Assembly (NCBI GenBank): GCA_028408675.1
Contig: JAOOLH010000001.1
Coordinates: 1-57,974 of the forward strand
Reading direction: 5' to 3'
Source: Prochlorococcus sp. AH-716-K03
GTDB taxonomy: Bacteria > Cyanobacteriota > Cyanobacteriia > PCC-6307 > Cyanobiaceae
DNA: 57,974 nt
Part shown: in pieces, positions 10,125 through 21,991 of the stretch
How positions within the stretch are numbered: position 1 is the first letter of the stretch
How the letters are laid out: each line of letters begins with the position of its first letter
Program-made: the position numbers and the translations under genes
The notes under the pieces: model-generated
What the model saw: only the letters and a program-made list of their open reading frames with translations
Databases searched by the model: none
Told to the model about the DNA's origin: nothing

Positions 10125-11258
10125 GTGAAAATAGCATTCTTTACTGAAACTTTTCTACCTAAAGTCGACGGAATAGTAACAAGACTAACTAAGACCATCG
10201 AATTTTTAACAAAAAATGGTGATGAAGTGATAGTTTTTTGTCCTGAGGGATGTCCTGATTCTTATAAAGGAGCAACAATAGTAGGAGTTGCTGCAATGCC
10301 GCTACCCTTATATCCTGAGTTGAAATTAGGCTTACCTGGCCCTGCAGTCTCTGATAAGTTAGAAGAATTCAAGCCAGACTTAATACACGTAGTTAATCCC
10401 GCCGTACTTGGACTTGGAGGGATATGGCTAGCAAAAACAAATAATATTCCTCTTATTGCAAGTTATCATACACATCTTCCTAAATATCTTGAACATTACG
10501 GAATGGGAATGTTAGAACCACTATTGTGGGAATTATTAAAAGCAGCTCATAATCAAGCCTTATTAAATCTTTGTACTTCAACTGCAATGGTTAATGAACT
10601 CGAAGATAAAGGAATACAAAGGACTGCTTTATGGCAAAGAGGAGTAGACACTGAAAACTTCAGACCAGAGTTAAGAAGCGAAAAAATGAGAGAAAAATTA
10701 TTTGGAAAATATCAAAATACTGATTCACTTTTGATTTATGTAGGTCGATTATCGGCAGAAAAGCAAATTGAGAGAATTAAACCTGTTTTAGATAATATAC
10801 CGGGCGCTTGTCTCGCTTTAGTAGGAGATGGTCCCTACAGGGGACAATTGGAAAAGATTTTTGAAAACACAAAAACAAATTTTATAGGTTATTTATCTGG
10901 TGAAGAACTCGCCAGTGCATATGCATCTGGAGATATATTCTTATTCCCATCAAGCACAGAAACTCTCGGATTAGTATTGTTAGAAGCAATGGCTGCAGGA
11001 TGCCCAGTAATAGGGGCTAATAAAGGGGGAATCCCCGACATTATCAACAATGGAATAAATGGTTGTTTATATAACCCAGATGAAAAAGATAATGGAGAAA
11101 GAAGCTTAATTGAAGCTACTAAAAAAATCTTAGTAGATAAAAATAAAAAAGAAACTATGAGAAAAGAAGCCAGAAAAGAAGCTGAACGATGGGATTGGAA
11201 CCAAGCTACTCTTCAATTACAAAAATATTATTCAGAAACACTTGAAAAAATCTCGTAA
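10125..11258 (+). CDS. sqdX: Sulfoquinovosyltransferase-like GT4 glycosyltransferase
   Basis: GTG start; KIAFFTETFLPKVDGIVTRL, FLFPSSTETLGLVLLEAMAAGCPVIG; adjacent to sqdB. Confidence 0.92.
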   Translation: MKIAFFTETFLPKVDGIVTRLTKTIEFLTKNGDEVIVFCPEGCPDSYKGATIVGVAAMPLPLYPELKLGLPGPAVSDKLEEFKPDLIHVVNPAVLGLGGIWLAKTNNIPLIASYHTHLPKYLEHYGMGMLEPLLWELLKAAHNQALLNLCTSTAMVNELEDKGIQRTALWQRGVDTENFRPELRSEKMREKLFGKYQNTDSLLIYVGRLSAEKQIERIKPVLDNIPGACLALVGDGPYRGQLEKIFENTKTNFIGYLSGEELASAYASGDIFLFPSSTETLGLVLLEAMAAGCPVIGANKGGIPDIINNGINGCLYNPDEKDNGERSLIEATKKILVDKNKKETMRKEARKEAERWDWNQATLQLQKYYSETLEKIS

Positions 11259-11270
11259 ATTTCTAAGAAA

Positions 11271-11522
11271 TTAAGCCACATGTGGTGGTGGCGTAGGATT
11301 CATAAATGTATGGATTGGGAGTATTAAAGTTGCTATATTTTGATTCTTATCAGGTCTCTTTTTCTTAGAAAATCTTTTTCCAAATGGTACTCTAATTACA
11401 TTAGTACCTTCGACAGAACTTACCTCTGAATTATTTCCTAAGGAATTATTAACAAAATTTGGTAGATCCAAATTTGTTACTGGCAAGCGTTTAACCTTAC
11501 CAGATTTAAAATCTTTGCTCAT
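11271..11522 (-). CDS. Small hypothetical protein (83 aa)
   Basis: ORF with ATG; plausible spacing between sqdX and gcvP. Confidence 0.6.
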   Translation of the reverse strand: MSKDFKSGKVKRLPVTNLDLPNFVNNSLGNNSEVSSVEGTNVIRVPFGKRFSKKKRPDKNQNIATLILPIHTFMNPTPPPHVA

Positions 11523-11653
11523 AGCTTCAAATACCCCAAATAAATTTGATGCTTGATTATAGTAATCAAAAAATCTAAAAAAATTCTATAAGAAAATATT
11601 AAATTTTTTTATTCAACTCGAAGATAACTAAAAAAACAGAAGAATGCTAGTCT

Positions 11654-14563
11654 TTACGCACATTTTTTATCATCTGATAAATCTTGATCGTTAACATTAC
11701 AAGAACAAATTAAATTTCTATCTCCATAAGCATTATCAATTCTTGATACAGAAGACCAAAATTTGTGTTCGAATTTACCTTTATAAGGATATGCAGCCCT
11801 TTCTTTTGAATAGGGATAATTCCAATTATCTGAGATCAACTCATTTATCGTATGAGGAGCGTTACAAATTAAATTATTATTTCTTAGATCAATATTATTT
11901 TCAATTTCTTCAATTTCATCGCTGATTAAAAGCATAGCTTCACAAAATCTATTTAACTCCTTCAAACTTTCGCTTTCAGTTGGCTCGATCATTATAGTTT
12001 CAGGAACTGGCCAACTTATAGTTGGAGCATGAAAGCTATAATCAATTAATCTCTTGGCAATATCGTTTACATTTAAACCCGTTTTGGACTTCAAGTCTCT
12101 AAAGTCAAGAATACATTCATGTGCGACAAAATTATTTTGTCCTTTATATAAAATCTTAAATTTATTTTTTAATGTATAAGCAATATAATTTGCCGACAAT
12201 ATTGCATGACTACTCGCCTTTCTTAAACCACTCTGACCAGCCATTTTAATATACATCCAGCTAATTGGAAGAATACTTGCACTCCCATGCTGCGAAGAAG
12301 ATACAGAATATCCAAATTGACTAGAAATGTTATCTTTCAAAGAATGGGAAGGAAGGAAAGGACTTAAAGTTTCTGATACTGCTACAGGACCAACTCCAGG
12401 ACCGCCGCCGCCATGGGGGATACAAAATGTTTTATGTAAGTTCAAATGGCAAACATCTACGCCATAATCTCCAGGCTTACACAATCCGACCTGAGCATTA
12501 AGATTTGCTCCATCCAAATAAACAAATGCGCCAACTGAATGAATCAAGTCACATATTTCTCTGATTTTTAATTCAAAGACTCCGTGAGTAGAGGGATAAG
12601 TTAACATTAGTGCACCAATTTTATTGTCAAATTCCTGGACCTTAATTAATAAATCCTCATAAGAAATATTACCCTCAGAATCACATTTTATTGTTACAAC
12701 ATCAAACCCTGCCATAACGGCGCTGGCAGGGTTTGTTCCATGAGCACTTTGTGGAATTAAGCATTTTTTTCTTAATAAATCACTTTTTGAAGCGAAATAA
12801 GAATTAATTGCTAATAAACCGGCAAACTCGCCTTGAGAACCTGCATTTGGTTGAAATGAAACTGACTTCAAACCAGTAAGTTCACTAATCCATTTCTCAA
12901 GATCGCTTATTATTTTTGAATAACCCTTAGTTTGATTAGATGGAGCGAAAGGGTGAATTGACGATAAATTACCCCATGAAATTGGACTAAGCTCTGCTGC
13001 GGAATTTAATTTCATAGTGCAACTTCCTAATGGAATCATTCCATCAACCAGTGAAAAGTCTTTCTCAGCAAGTTTAAAAATATATCTCATTAAATCAGTC
13101 TCACTTTGATAATTTTCGAATATATTTTGTTGCATCCATTCTTTATTTCTTAGAGGAATGCCCTCCAACTGACAAAAATTATTAAGTGTAATATGCTTTA
13201 AATCTTCTTTTTTTCCTAGTCCATTTGCTATGAAAGTTACTATCTTATGAATTTCATTTTTATCAGTAAGCTCATCTAGGGAAATTCCAAATCCTGTAGA
13301 TTCCTCGATAGTTGAGCCCAAAGGTAAAATTCTAAAGTTAAATCCATTCTTTAAAGCTTCATTGTGAATCTTTGCAGATTCCTCACAGTAAATATCAAAA
13401 CTATCAAACCTATTCCCAACAGGTATTTTTAAACCTAAATCAGAAAGGAAAGATTCTAGATATACTCTTAATTCAACTAACCTCTTAGCTATTTTTGTTA
13501 ATCCAGAAGAACCATGATATATAGCATAAAAAGAAGATATTATTGCTAACAAAGATTGAGCTGTACAAATATTACTAGTCGCCTTTTCTCTTCTTATATG
13601 TTGTTCTCTTGTTTGCAATGCCAATCTAAGTGATTTTTCTCCATTTCTTGATAGGGTTTGTCCCACGATTCTTCCTGGTATAAGTCTTTTATATTTTTCA
13701 CTACATGCAAAAAATGCTGCATGAGGGCCACCAAAGCCCATTGGGACTCCAAATCTTTGCAAACTTCCTACAGCTATATCAACCCCAAATTGGGCTATTG
13801 GTTTGATCAAAACTTGGGCAAGAGGATCAATAATTGATGTGACGACAATTTCTGCTTTATGAGCTTGGGAAATTAAAAATGTTGGATCAAATAATTCTCC
13901 ATTTTTACCAGGCAGCTGAATTAAAAGGCCAAAAACATCATCATGATTTTTAGGATACTTTTGATTAAAACGTTTTAAATTAATTCCTAATGGTTTAGCT
14001 CTTGTCAATAAAACATTAAATGTATGATCAAAAACATTTTCATCTACTAAAAAAATATTTGAGGACTTATTTTTCCTTGAAGAAAAACTCATTGTCATTG
14101 CTTCTGCAGCAGCAGTTCCCTCATCTAAAAGCGATGCATTAGCGACAGAGAACCCCGTTAATTCACAAATTAAAGTTTGAAAATTAAATAAAGCTTCTAA
14201 CCTACCTTGGGCAATTTCAGCTTGATAAGGGGTATAAGATGTATACCATCTGGGATTTTCTAGCACATGCCTTTGAACAACTTTAGGCGTATGAGTCCCA
14301 TAATATCCAAGTCCAATTAAGGATCTAAATTTATGATTTTTATTAGATATTTCTTCTAATTCGTTCAAAGCCTCAATTTCAGAACATCCTTTTGGTAAGA
14401 CATCTGAATATTTTTCTTTTATCTGTATATCTTCTGGAATAACTTGATTAATAAATTGATCTATATTATTGAAGCCAAGTTTTTGAAGCATTTTTTTTTC
14501 ATCATTATCCTTCAATCCAAGATGTCTATCGATAAATAAATCCGAGTTACTTGTGGGATTCAT
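11654..14563 (-). CDS. gcvP: Glycine dehydrogenase (decarboxylating), P protein
   Basis: FIDRHLG, SLLDEGTAAAEAM, GSCTMKLN, NLHKTFCIPHGGGGPGVGP (PLP lysine region). Confidence 0.98.
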   Translation of the reverse strand: MNPTSNSDLFIDRHLGLKDNDEKKMLQKLGFNNIDQFINQVIPEDIQIKEKYSDVLPKGCSEIEALNELEEISNKNHKFRSLIGLGYYGTHTPKVVQRHVLENPRWYTSYTPYQAEIAQGRLEALFNFQTLICELTGFSVANASLLDEGTAAAEAMTMSFSSRKNKSSNIFLVDENVFDHTFNVLLTRAKPLGINLKRFNQKYPKNHDDVFGLLIQLPGKNGELFDPTFLISQAHKAEIVVTSIIDPLAQVLIKPIAQFGVDIAVGSLQRFGVPMGFGGPHAAFFACSEKYKRLIPGRIVGQTLSRNGEKSLRLALQTREQHIRREKATSNICTAQSLLAIISSFYAIYHGSSGLTKIAKRLVELRVYLESFLSDLGLKIPVGNRFDSFDIYCEESAKIHNEALKNGFNFRILPLGSTIEESTGFGISLDELTDKNEIHKIVTFIANGLGKKEDLKHITLNNFCQLEGIPLRNKEWMQQNIFENYQSETDLMRYIFKLAEKDFSLVDGMIPLGSCTMKLNSAAELSPISWGNLSSIHPFAPSNQTKGYSKIISDLEKWISELTGLKSVSFQPNAGSQGEFAGLLAINSYFASKSDLLRKKCLIPQSAHGTNPASAVMAGFDVVTIKCDSEGNISYEDLLIKVQEFDNKIGALMLTYPSTHGVFELKIREICDLIHSVGAFVYLDGANLNAQVGLCKPGDYGVDVCHLNLHKTFCIPHGGGGPGVGPVAVSETLSPFLPSHSLKDNISSQFGYSVSSSQHGSASILPISWMYIKMAGQSGLRKASSHAILSANYIAYTLKNKFKILYKGQNNFVAHECILDFRDLKSKTGLNVNDIAKRLIDYSFHAPTISWPVPETIMIEPTESESLKELNRFCEAMLLISDEIEEIENNIDLRNNNLICNAPHTINELISDNWNYPYSKERAAYPYKGKFEHKFWSSVSRIDNAYGDRNLICSCNVNDQDLSDDKKCA

Positions 14564-14609
14564 ATTTAATTTATTTTTCTTTAAAATAGCTGGTTTTTAG
14601 AAATTTGCT

Positions 14610-14999
14610 TTAATTCGGAACAACCTTTGATTTATATTCATCTGAATTCATTAATTCGTCTAATAAAAAATTTTGTTCTGGCTTAATAATTAGCAACCAT
14701 CCATCACCAATTGGATCATTTTGCAAAATTTCTGGATTATCAATAACAGCGTCATTTACAGAAACCACTTCTCCTGTAAAAGGAAGATATACTTCTTCAA
14801 CAGCCTTCACAGATTCAATTGTTCCAAAAGTTTCTCCTTTTTGCAAATTAGCTCCTTTCTCAACTAATTCAACAAAAACAATATCTCCTAATTGATCAAT
14901 TGCAAATTCACTAACACCAATTTTTAACAATCCATTTTCTTCCTTCACATATTCATGTGTATCAGCGTACTTTAAATAATTTGGAAACTTATAGGACAT
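14610..14999 (-). CDS. gcvH: Glycine cleavage system H protein
   Basis: YADTHEYVKEENGLLKIGVSEFAIDQLGDIVFVELVEKG; lipoyl site GTIESVKAV. Confidence 0.98.
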   Translation of the reverse strand: MSYKFPNYLKYADTHEYVKEENGLLKIGVSEFAIDQLGDIVFVELVEKGANLQKGETFGTIESVKAVEEVYLPFTGEVVSVNDAVIDNPEILQNDPIGDGWLLIIKPEQNFLLDELMNSDEYKSKVVPN

Positions 15000-15007
15000 A
15001 ATACAAT

Positions 15008-16297
15008 TTATAAAAAAATGAGGGATTCCTTTTCAATTAGATTTGCGTCTAATAGCTCAAATACTAATTGAATTAAAGCAATTTTGATGTGAGCCATGTG
15101 CGAACCACCTTGAACAAAAATATTATATGGATCTCTTAAAGGAGCATCAGCTGAAAATTCACTTGTACTTCCTTCAATAAAAGTACCTCCTGACATTAAT
15201 AAATTTGTATCATAACCACTCATTGGAGAAGGAATAACATTTAAAAAAGAATCTATGGGTGAAGAATTTTGAAACGACTGACATACTTTTTGTATTAAGT
15301 GTGGATTATTTAATCTAACTGCTTGAATTATGTCTGATCTATACGACTTTGGCTCTGGTAAAACCATAAAACCTAGATTTTTAAATACTGCAGCTACCAA
15401 ATCAGCACTTTTTAAAGATTCATGCACCATTTGAGGTGCTAAAAATAATCCCTGCAGAATTAATCTTCCCAAACCAAAGTTAATTCCTGCATCAGCGCCA
15501 ATTCCTGGTGCAGTTAATCTACAACATGCCATTTCAACTAATTCAGAATCACCCGCAATATATCCGCCAGTTGGAACAATAGTCCCACCCAAATTTTTAA
15601 TTAGCGATCCAGCGATTATATTTGCACCATTAATGATTGGTTCACTATCTTCTACAAGTTCTCCATAACAATTATCTACAAAACAAATACACTTAGAATT
15701 AAGTGAATGAACAAGGTTACAGATTTTTTTTATTTGATTATTATTTAAAGATTTTCTCCAACTATAACCACAACTTTTTTGGATAAAAACCAATTTACAT
15801 TTATTATTTTTAAAAAAGTCAACAAGTTTATCTTGGTAGGAATTTGTTTCTTCATCAATGCTAATTTGACTATATTCAACGCCTAAATCTAATAAAGAAC
15901 CCTTGCCCTTTCCTCTTATCCCTATCACTTCCTCCAATGTATCATAAGGTGTTCCAGTTACAGATAACATTAAATCCCCTGGCCGCAAAATACCAAACAG
16001 AACGGAGCTAATAGCATGGGTCCCACTGACAAATTGCATCCTAACAGCTGATTTTTGTGCGAGAAAAAATTTAGCGAATACCTCATCAATCTTTTGTCTA
16101 GATAAGTCACCATGCCCACTACCTGTAGTTTGATTGAAGTGACTAGTTGAAACTTTTTCTTCTTTAAAAATTTTTAATATATTATCTAATTTGTAATAAG
16201 TTTGATTTGATCTTTCATCAAAAATATCCTTTAAACCTGCCTCAACAGACATAACCATTTCTTCGGCTAATCTATAATTATAATTTTTATTTTTCAT
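15008..16297 (-). CDS. Methionine gamma-lyase / aluminium-resistance family PLP enzyme
   Basis: ASGTHAI-type motif (FVSGTHAISSVLFGILRPGD), VFIQKSCGYSWR, GSLIKNLGGTIVPTGGYIAG. Confidence 0.85.
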   Translation of the reverse strand: MKNKNYNYRLAEEMVMSVEAGLKDIFDERSNQTYYKLDNILKIFKEEKVSTSHFNQTTGSGHGDLSRQKIDEVFAKFFLAQKSAVRMQFVSGTHAISSVLFGILRPGDLMLSVTGTPYDTLEEVIGIRGKGKGSLLDLGVEYSQISIDEETNSYQDKLVDFFKNNKCKLVFIQKSCGYSWRKSLNNNQIKKICNLVHSLNSKCICFVDNCYGELVEDSEPIINGANIIAGSLIKNLGGTIVPTGGYIAGDSELVEMACCRLTAPGIGADAGINFGLGRLILQGLFLAPQMVHESLKSADLVAAVFKNLGFMVLPEPKSYRSDIIQAVRLNNPHLIQKVCQSFQNSSPIDSFLNVIPSPMSGYDTNLLMSGGTFIEGSTSEFSADAPLRDPYNIFVQGGSHMAHIKIALIQLVFELLDANLIEKESLIFL

Positions 16298-17009
16298 CCT
16301 TTAAATTTTCTTTTTTTTGTGAAGCTATATCTCTTAAATGAGTAAGAAAAGCATTAGGTCCTCCTCCATTAAAATAAGAAAGTTTTTTTGAGGTCTCATA
16401 AAGATCTAATAATTCACCATCTAATTCTTCTGCTGTAAAATCTTTTATTCCCGCTATAACTTCTGCAAATCGATCTCTTCTTAAAGACTTTGAAACTCTA
16501 TACGCATCCATAATAATCATTTTACAAGATCTCCAAGGCCTATTTTGACAAAAATGATCAGAAAGAGCATCACTTAATGTAGATGCCTCATAATCCTCTA
16601 TATACCAATCAAATGAAGATGGGAGAGGTTTCAATCCAGAAAAAATTTCAAATAATTCTCCTGCTGATAACGGCTTGCCAGAATCATTTTTTAATGGAAG
16701 TGCAGAATCTTGCAATGATCTCCATAACTCTGGATGATTCTTTTCTAATTGATCCCTTATCAGTTCTATTCCTTGATCAAGAATCGTATTGACTTGTGCC
16801 AATGCAAGAAAAACCTCCGGGCCAGGTGATGATAACTTTCCATTCCTTAGATTTGAAATCTGAGAATTATGCACTCTGCCTAAATCCAGTATTTCAGATA
16901 GCAAGGGTAAAACCCTGTGGGACCAACCATTTCTCTCGTGCCAAAGATGAATCAAATGAGCCATTGCTCTTCGACCTTTCAATAATTTATCACGATATCC
17001 TGGGCTCAC
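16287..17009 (-). CDS. Conserved hypothetical protein, HTH-like N-terminus
   Basis: 240-aa ORF overlapping the next gene by 11 nt; N-terminal segment GRVHNSQISNLRNGKLSSPGPEVFLALAQVN resembles a helix-turn-helix. Confidence 0.7.
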   Translation of the reverse strand: MSPGYRDKLLKGRRAMAHLIHLWHERNGWSHRVLPLLSEILDLGRVHNSQISNLRNGKLSSPGPEVFLALAQVNTILDQGIELIRDQLEKNHPELWRSLQDSALPLKNDSGKPLSAGELFEIFSGLKPLPSSFDWYIEDYEASTLSDALSDHFCQNRPWRSCKMIIMDAYRVSKSLRRDRFAEVIAGIKDFTAEELDGELLDLYETSKKLSYFNGGGPNAFLTHLRDIASQKKENLKDEK

Positions 17010-17085
17010 AGATAATTAAAATAATCAATAGTATAGTATGATAATATTACATATCGGCCTTTTTGAAAATAGTTTCTCCAATATC

Positions 17086-18024
17086 ATGAAATCAGTTATC
17101 TTCCAAGAAACAGCCAAATTAAAGAAACCAGTCCCTGCAGAAAAAGTTATAGAACTTTCGGATAAATTACTAGAACCATCTAGCCACTCAAAAAGATATC
17201 CCCCTAGATTGCACAAAACATGGGGCACTATCTTTTTTATGATTGCCATCCATTTGCTTTCATTAATAGCTTTACAGCCACAATTTTGGAGTCTTCCAGC
17301 AGTTGTATCTTTACTATTCTTTTACTGGCTTACAGCTTGCCTAGGGGTCACACTTGGTTATCACAGATTGCTATCACATAGGTCATTCGTAGTTCCTAGA
17401 TGGTTAGAAAGATTTTTTGCTACTTGTGGAGCGATCAGTTGTCAACACGGACCCATAGATTGGGTTGGTTTACATAGACATCATCACTCATTTTCAGATA
17501 CAGAGGTTGATCATCATAATAGTAAAAAGGGGTTTTGGTGGAGCCATATGGGTTGGATGTTTAAAGATGTTGAGGCTTTAAAAGCAGTACCTAAACTAAG
17601 TGCAGATTTAATTAAAGACCCTTACTACAGATTCCTCAATAAATATTTTCTCTTTTTACAAATTCCTATAGGTTTATGTCTTTATGCGATAGGGCAAAAA
17701 TTGGCTGTTGGAGGCTGGGCTTTAGTGCTCTGGGGAATACCTTTAAGACTTGTAGTCGTTTATCACATAACTTGGTTAGTCAATTCAGCAACTCATTGCT
17801 GGGGAAAAGCTCCTTTTGATAGTGGTGATTCATCAAAAAACAATGTTTGGGTTGCAGCTCTAACATTTGGAGAAGGATGGCACAACAATCATCATGCATT
17901 TCCTAATTCAGCTAGGCAGGGATTATTTAGGGGTCAAATTGATTTAACATGGGAACATATTAAGATTCTTGCTAAATTGGGATTTGCAAAAAAAGTAAAA
18001 TTGCCCTCTAGGTCTTATTATTAA
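17086..18024 (+). CDS. desC: Fatty acid desaturase (delta-9, acyl-lipid type)
   Basis: Histidine boxes HRLLSHR, HRHHH, HNNHH; the track ORF starts at 17038 but ATG 17086 looks more likely. Confidence 0.85.
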   Translation: MKSVIFQETAKLKKPVPAEKVIELSDKLLEPSSHSKRYPPRLHKTWGTIFFMIAIHLLSLIALQPQFWSLPAVVSLLFFYWLTACLGVTLGYHRLLSHRSFVVPRWLERFFATCGAISCQHGPIDWVGLHRHHHSFSDTEVDHHNSKKGFWWSHMGWMFKDVEALKAVPKLSADLIKDPYYRFLNKYFLFLQIPIGLCLYAIGQKLAVGGWALVLWGIPLRLVVVYHITWLVNSATHCWGKAPFDSGDSSKNNVWVAALTFGEGWHNNHHAFPNSARQGLFRGQIDLTWEHIKILAKLGFAKKVKLPSRSYY

Positions 18025-18044
18025 TAAGATTAATAAATATTTTT

Positions 18045-18500
18045 ATGGCCAAAAGAGTAAAAGTCGTTTTAACAGAAACAATTGCCACCCTGGGTAGAGA
18101 CGGTGATGTCGTAGAAGTAGCTCCTGGTTATGCAAGGAATTTCTTATTACCATTTGGTAAAGCAGCTAATGTAACGCCCTCAATTCTTAAACAAATTGAA
18201 CGAAAAAGAGCAAAAGAAAAAATTGTTGCAGAACAAGTAAAACAGGAAGCTATTGACTTTAAAACCGCATTAGCAACTATTGGTAGATTTACAATCAAGA
18301 AACAGGTTGGGGAAGATGGTGTCCTGTTTGGAACTGTTACTAATGGGGATGTTGCTGAAGCTATAGAGGCAGCTACTAAAAAAGAAATTGATAGAAGAGA
18401 CATAACTGTCCCGGATATACATAACTTAGGTTCTTTTGTTGCAAAGATAAAACTACATCAAGAAGTAAGTGCGGAAGTAAACATTGAAGTAACAAGTTAA
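18045..18500 (+). CDS. rplI: 50S ribosomal protein L9
   Basis: [40 protein letters not shown]. Confidence 0.98.
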   Translation: MAKRVKVVLTETIATLGRDGDVVEVAPGYARNFLLPFGKAANVTPSILKQIERKRAKEKIVAEQVKQEAIDFKTALATIGRFTIKKQVGEDGVLFGTVTNGDVAEAIEAATKKEIDRRDITVPDIHNLGSFVAKIKLHQEVSAEVNIEVTS

Positions 18501-18558
18501 TAACTTTGTTGCATTATTTGGAAAAGTAGTCAGAGTATATATCTAAGTCTTTAAGTTC

Positions 18559-19941
18559 ATGGTTTCAGTTCCTTTTCCGAATAATGGGTCTAATAAAAAT
18601 TTTAAAAAAGACTTCAATAATGAAAACGCAGGTTTAGTACCTCCCCAAAATATTCAAGCAGAAGAAGCTGTTTTGGGAGGAATCTTACTTGATCCTGATG
18701 CGATAGGAAGAATTGCAGACTTGATTAAGCCAGAAGCCTTTTATATAAATGCTCATCAAGAGATTTATAAAACAGCCTTAATGTTACATACACAAGGCAA
18801 ACCTACAGACCTTACTTCAATGAGTGCGTGGCTTGCTGATAATGGATCACTTGAAAAAATTGGAGGCAATATTAAATTAGTAGAACTAGTAGAAAATGTT
18901 TCTTCCACAGCCTCAATAGAGCAAGTTGCTAATTTAATTAGTGATAAATTTATAAGGAGACAACTAATCAGGTCTGGGAATGAAGTGGTTCAACTTGGAT
19001 TTGATCAAACACAAGAAACTAATGAAGTATTAGATAAGGCAGAGCAGAAAATTTTTGAAATTAGTCAAGAAAAACCCACAAAAGGTCTTACCCAAGCAGC
19101 AGAAATACTAACAAGTACTTTTAATGAAATAGAATCTAGATCATTAGGAAAATCTGTAGCTGGTATTCCGGTAAATTTTTATGACCTTGATGCAATGACT
19201 CAAGGATTTCAAAGAAGTGATTTAATAATTGTGGCAGGAAGACCCTCAATGGGGAAAACCTCAATGGTCTTAAACCTAGCAAAAAATGTAGCTCAATCTC
19301 AGGATCTTCCTGTTTGTGTATTTAGCCTTGAGATGAGCAAAGAACAACTTACCTATAGATTGCTTTCTATGGAAGTAGGTATCGAAAGCGGAAGATTAAG
19401 AACCGGAAGACTGCAACAAGAAGAATGGCCTTTACTTGGAGAAGGAATTAATTCATTAGGTCAACTTCCAATTTTTATTGATGACAAACCTAACTTAAGT
19501 GTTTTAGAAATGAGATCCCTATGCAGAAGATTAATAGCTGAGCAGAAAAAAGAACTTGGTTTAATAGTTATTGACTACTTACAACTGATGGAGGGTACAA
19601 CACCTGATAACAGAGTCCAAGAACTATCAAGAATTACAAGAGGTCTAAAAAGTATGGCAAGAGAGTTAAAAGTACCTGTAGTGGCTTTATCTCAATTAAG
19701 TAGAGGAGTTGAATCAAGAACAAATAAAAGGCCTATGTTAAGTGACCTTAGAGAATCTGGATCTATAGAACAAGATGCAGACTTAGTATTAATGATTTAT
19801 AGAGATGAGTATTACAATCCGGAAACTGAAGATAGAGGAATAACTGAAATTATTGTCACGAAACACAGAAATGGTCCTGTTGGAACTGTTAAATTATTAT
19901 TTGAACCACAATTTACTAGATTTAGAAACTTAGCTAATTAA
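18559..19941 (+). CDS. dnaB: Replicative DNA helicase
   Basis: [42 protein letters not shown]; no intein. Confidence 0.97.
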   Translation: MVSVPFPNNGSNKNFKKDFNNENAGLVPPQNIQAEEAVLGGILLDPDAIGRIADLIKPEAFYINAHQEIYKTALMLHTQGKPTDLTSMSAWLADNGSLEKIGGNIKLVELVENVSSTASIEQVANLISDKFIRRQLIRSGNEVVQLGFDQTQETNEVLDKAEQKIFEISQEKPTKGLTQAAEILTSTFNEIESRSLGKSVAGIPVNFYDLDAMTQGFQRSDLIIVAGRPSMGKTSMVLNLAKNVAQSQDLPVCVFSLEMSKEQLTYRLLSMEVGIESGRLRTGRLQQEEWPLLGEGINSLGQLPIFIDDKPNLSVLEMRSLCRRLIAEQKKELGLIVIDYLQLMEGTTPDNRVQELSRITRGLKSMARELKVPVVALSQLSRGVESRTNKRPMLSDLRESGSIEQDADLVLMIYRDEYYNPETEDRGITEIIVTKHRNGPVGTVKLLFEPQFTRFRNLAN

Positions 19942-19952
19942 TCATCACGATA

Positions 19953-21887
19953 ATGAAAGATCCACAATCCCCCAATGAGTCTTTTGACATTATTGTTATT
20001 GGAGGAGGACATGCAGGTTGTGAAGCTGCAATTACGACAGCAAAATTGGGATTTTCTACCGCTTTATTTACAATAAATTTAGATAGGATCGCTTGGCAAC
20101 CATGTAATCCTGCTGTCGGTGGGCCAGCTAAAAGTCAATTAGTCCATGAAATTGATGCTTTAGGAGGAATTATTGGACAATTAGCTGATGAAACAGCTAT
20201 ACAAAAAAGAATTTTAAATGCGAGCAGAGGACCAGCCGTTTGGGCCTTAAGGGCTCAAACAGACAAAAGAGAATATTCAAAGCGAATGATAGGAATGCTT
20301 CAAAACACAGATAATCTTTCGTTAAAGGAGGCCATGATTACTGAATTAGTGATAAAAGAGGTAGAAACTTTTACCAAAAACTCAAAGAAAACGAGAAAGC
20401 AAATTAAAGGTGTGAAAACTTTTTTTGGAACCTACTATTCTGCAAAATCAATAATAATAACTGCAGGAACTTTTTTAGAAGGAAGAATCTGGATAGGTAA
20501 TAAATCAATGTCTGCAGGGAGATCTGGAGAGCAAGCGGCTCAAGGTTTAACTCAAAGCTTACATAGTATTGGAATAAAAACTGAGAGATTAAAAACTGGA
20601 ACTCCTGCAAGAGTGGATAAAAAAAGTATTTTTTTTGATGAATTAGATGTTCAACCAAGCACTGCTGCAGATAAATATTTTTCGTTTGATCCAAAAGTCA
20701 AAAACGACATGCCACAAGTAAGTTGTCACATAACAAGAACAACTTCAAAAACTCATGAATTAATTCGCAATAATTTACATTTAACACCAATATATGGTGG
20801 ATTTATAGATAGTAAAGGACCTAGGTATTGCCCTTCAATCGAAGACAAAATTGTCAAATTTGCAGATAAAAATTCACATCAAATTTTCTTAGAACCTGAA
20901 GGGATAAATACACCAGAAATATATGTTCAAGGATTCTCTACTGGATTACCTGAAAATATTCAATTAGAACTTTTAAGAACATTACCAGGATTAAATAAAT
21001 GTAAAATGCTTAGGCCTGCTTATGCTGTTGAATATGAATACATACCTGCGACTCAACTTAAGTCATCCTTAGAAACAATTGAGATAGAAAATTTATTTAG
21101 TGCTGGACAAATTAATGGGACAACTGGCTATGAAGAAGCTGCTGCGCAAGGATTAGTTTCAGGGATAAATGCAACTAGAAAACTTAATAGGAAAGATCCA
21201 ATAATCTTTTCAAGAGAGAGCAGCTATATAGGGACTATGATTAATGACTTAATAACAAGAGATCTTAAAGAGCCATATAGAGTTCTTACAAGTAGAAGTG
21301 AATATAGACTTACCTTACGAGGAGATAATGCAGACAGAAGATTAACTCCTTTAGGTTTTGAAATTGGCTTAATCGATGAAAGGAGATGGTCAGCTCATAA
21401 GGAAAAGATGAAATTACTTAAAGAAGAACATTCAAGATTAGAAAATACACGTTTAAGATGTACTGATGAAATCGCAAAAAAAATCGAGTTGGATAGTGGA
21501 TCAACAATTAAAGGATCGACTACATTAAAAGAACTTTTAAAAAGACCAAATCTTCACTATTCCGATTTTAAAAAATATGATTTGGCAGACAAAAATCTAC
21601 CCATAGCAGTAACTGAAGGAGTTGAAATAGATATTAAATATGAAGGCTACCTTAAACGGCAAAAAAATAATATTGATCAAATAAATCGTCAAAGTCTCAA
21701 ATCACTACCAACGGAAATTAATTATGAGCAAATAGATACTTTATCTTTAGAGGCACGCGAAAATTTAAATAAAATAAAACCTACTAATTTTGGTGATGCA
21801 TCCAAAATACCCGGTGTCAGTAAAGCTGATTTAACAGCATTACTAGTTTGGCTCAAAATAAAGGAACTCAAAAAACAAATAGTTTGA
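19953..21887 (+). CDS. mnmG: tRNA uridine-5-carboxymethylaminomethyl modification enzyme MnmG/GidA
   Basis: [48 protein letters not shown]. Confidence 0.97.
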   Translation: MKDPQSPNESFDIIVIGGGHAGCEAAITTAKLGFSTALFTINLDRIAWQPCNPAVGGPAKSQLVHEIDALGGIIGQLADETAIQKRILNASRGPAVWALRAQTDKREYSKRMIGMLQNTDNLSLKEAMITELVIKEVETFTKNSKKTRKQIKGVKTFFGTYYSAKSIIITAGTFLEGRIWIGNKSMSAGRSGEQAAQGLTQSLHSIGIKTERLKTGTPARVDKKSIFFDELDVQPSTAADKYFSFDPKVKNDMPQVSCHITRTTSKTHELIRNNLHLTPIYGGFIDSKGPRYCPSIEDKIVKFADKNSHQIFLEPEGINTPEIYVQGFSTGLPENIQLELLRTLPGLNKCKMLRPAYAVEYEYIPATQLKSSLETIEIENLFSAGQINGTTGYEEAAAQGLVSGINATRKLNRKDPIIFSRESSYIGTMINDLITRDLKEPYRVLTSRSEYRLTLRGDNADRRLTPLGFEIGLIDERRWSAHKEKMKLLKEEHSRLENTRLRCTDEIAKKIELDSGSTIKGSTTLKELLKRPNLHYSDFKKYDLADKNLPIAVTEGVEIDIKYEGYLKRQKNNIDQINRQSLKSLPTEINYEQIDTLSLEARENLNKIKPTNFGDASKIPGVSKADLTALLVWLKIKELKKQIV

Positions 21888-21991
21888 TTGAAAAAAAGTT
21901 ATTATCTTAAAAGATATCTGTAAGATCACTGAATAATAAACTCTTCAACTCACCAAAAATTTTATGGGAAGAGAAAGCTAATGCTTTTTTA

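Noticed and set aside
14491-14499. A9 run near the start of gcvP (and A9 in mazG near 30160-30168) as programmed slippage sites
   Set aside because: Frames are intact and such runs are expected from Lys codons in AT-rich DNA; no further support.
18559-19941. Intein in dnaB, known in some cyanobacteria
   Set aside because: Walker A ([10 protein letters not shown]) and downstream motifs are contiguous at normal length.
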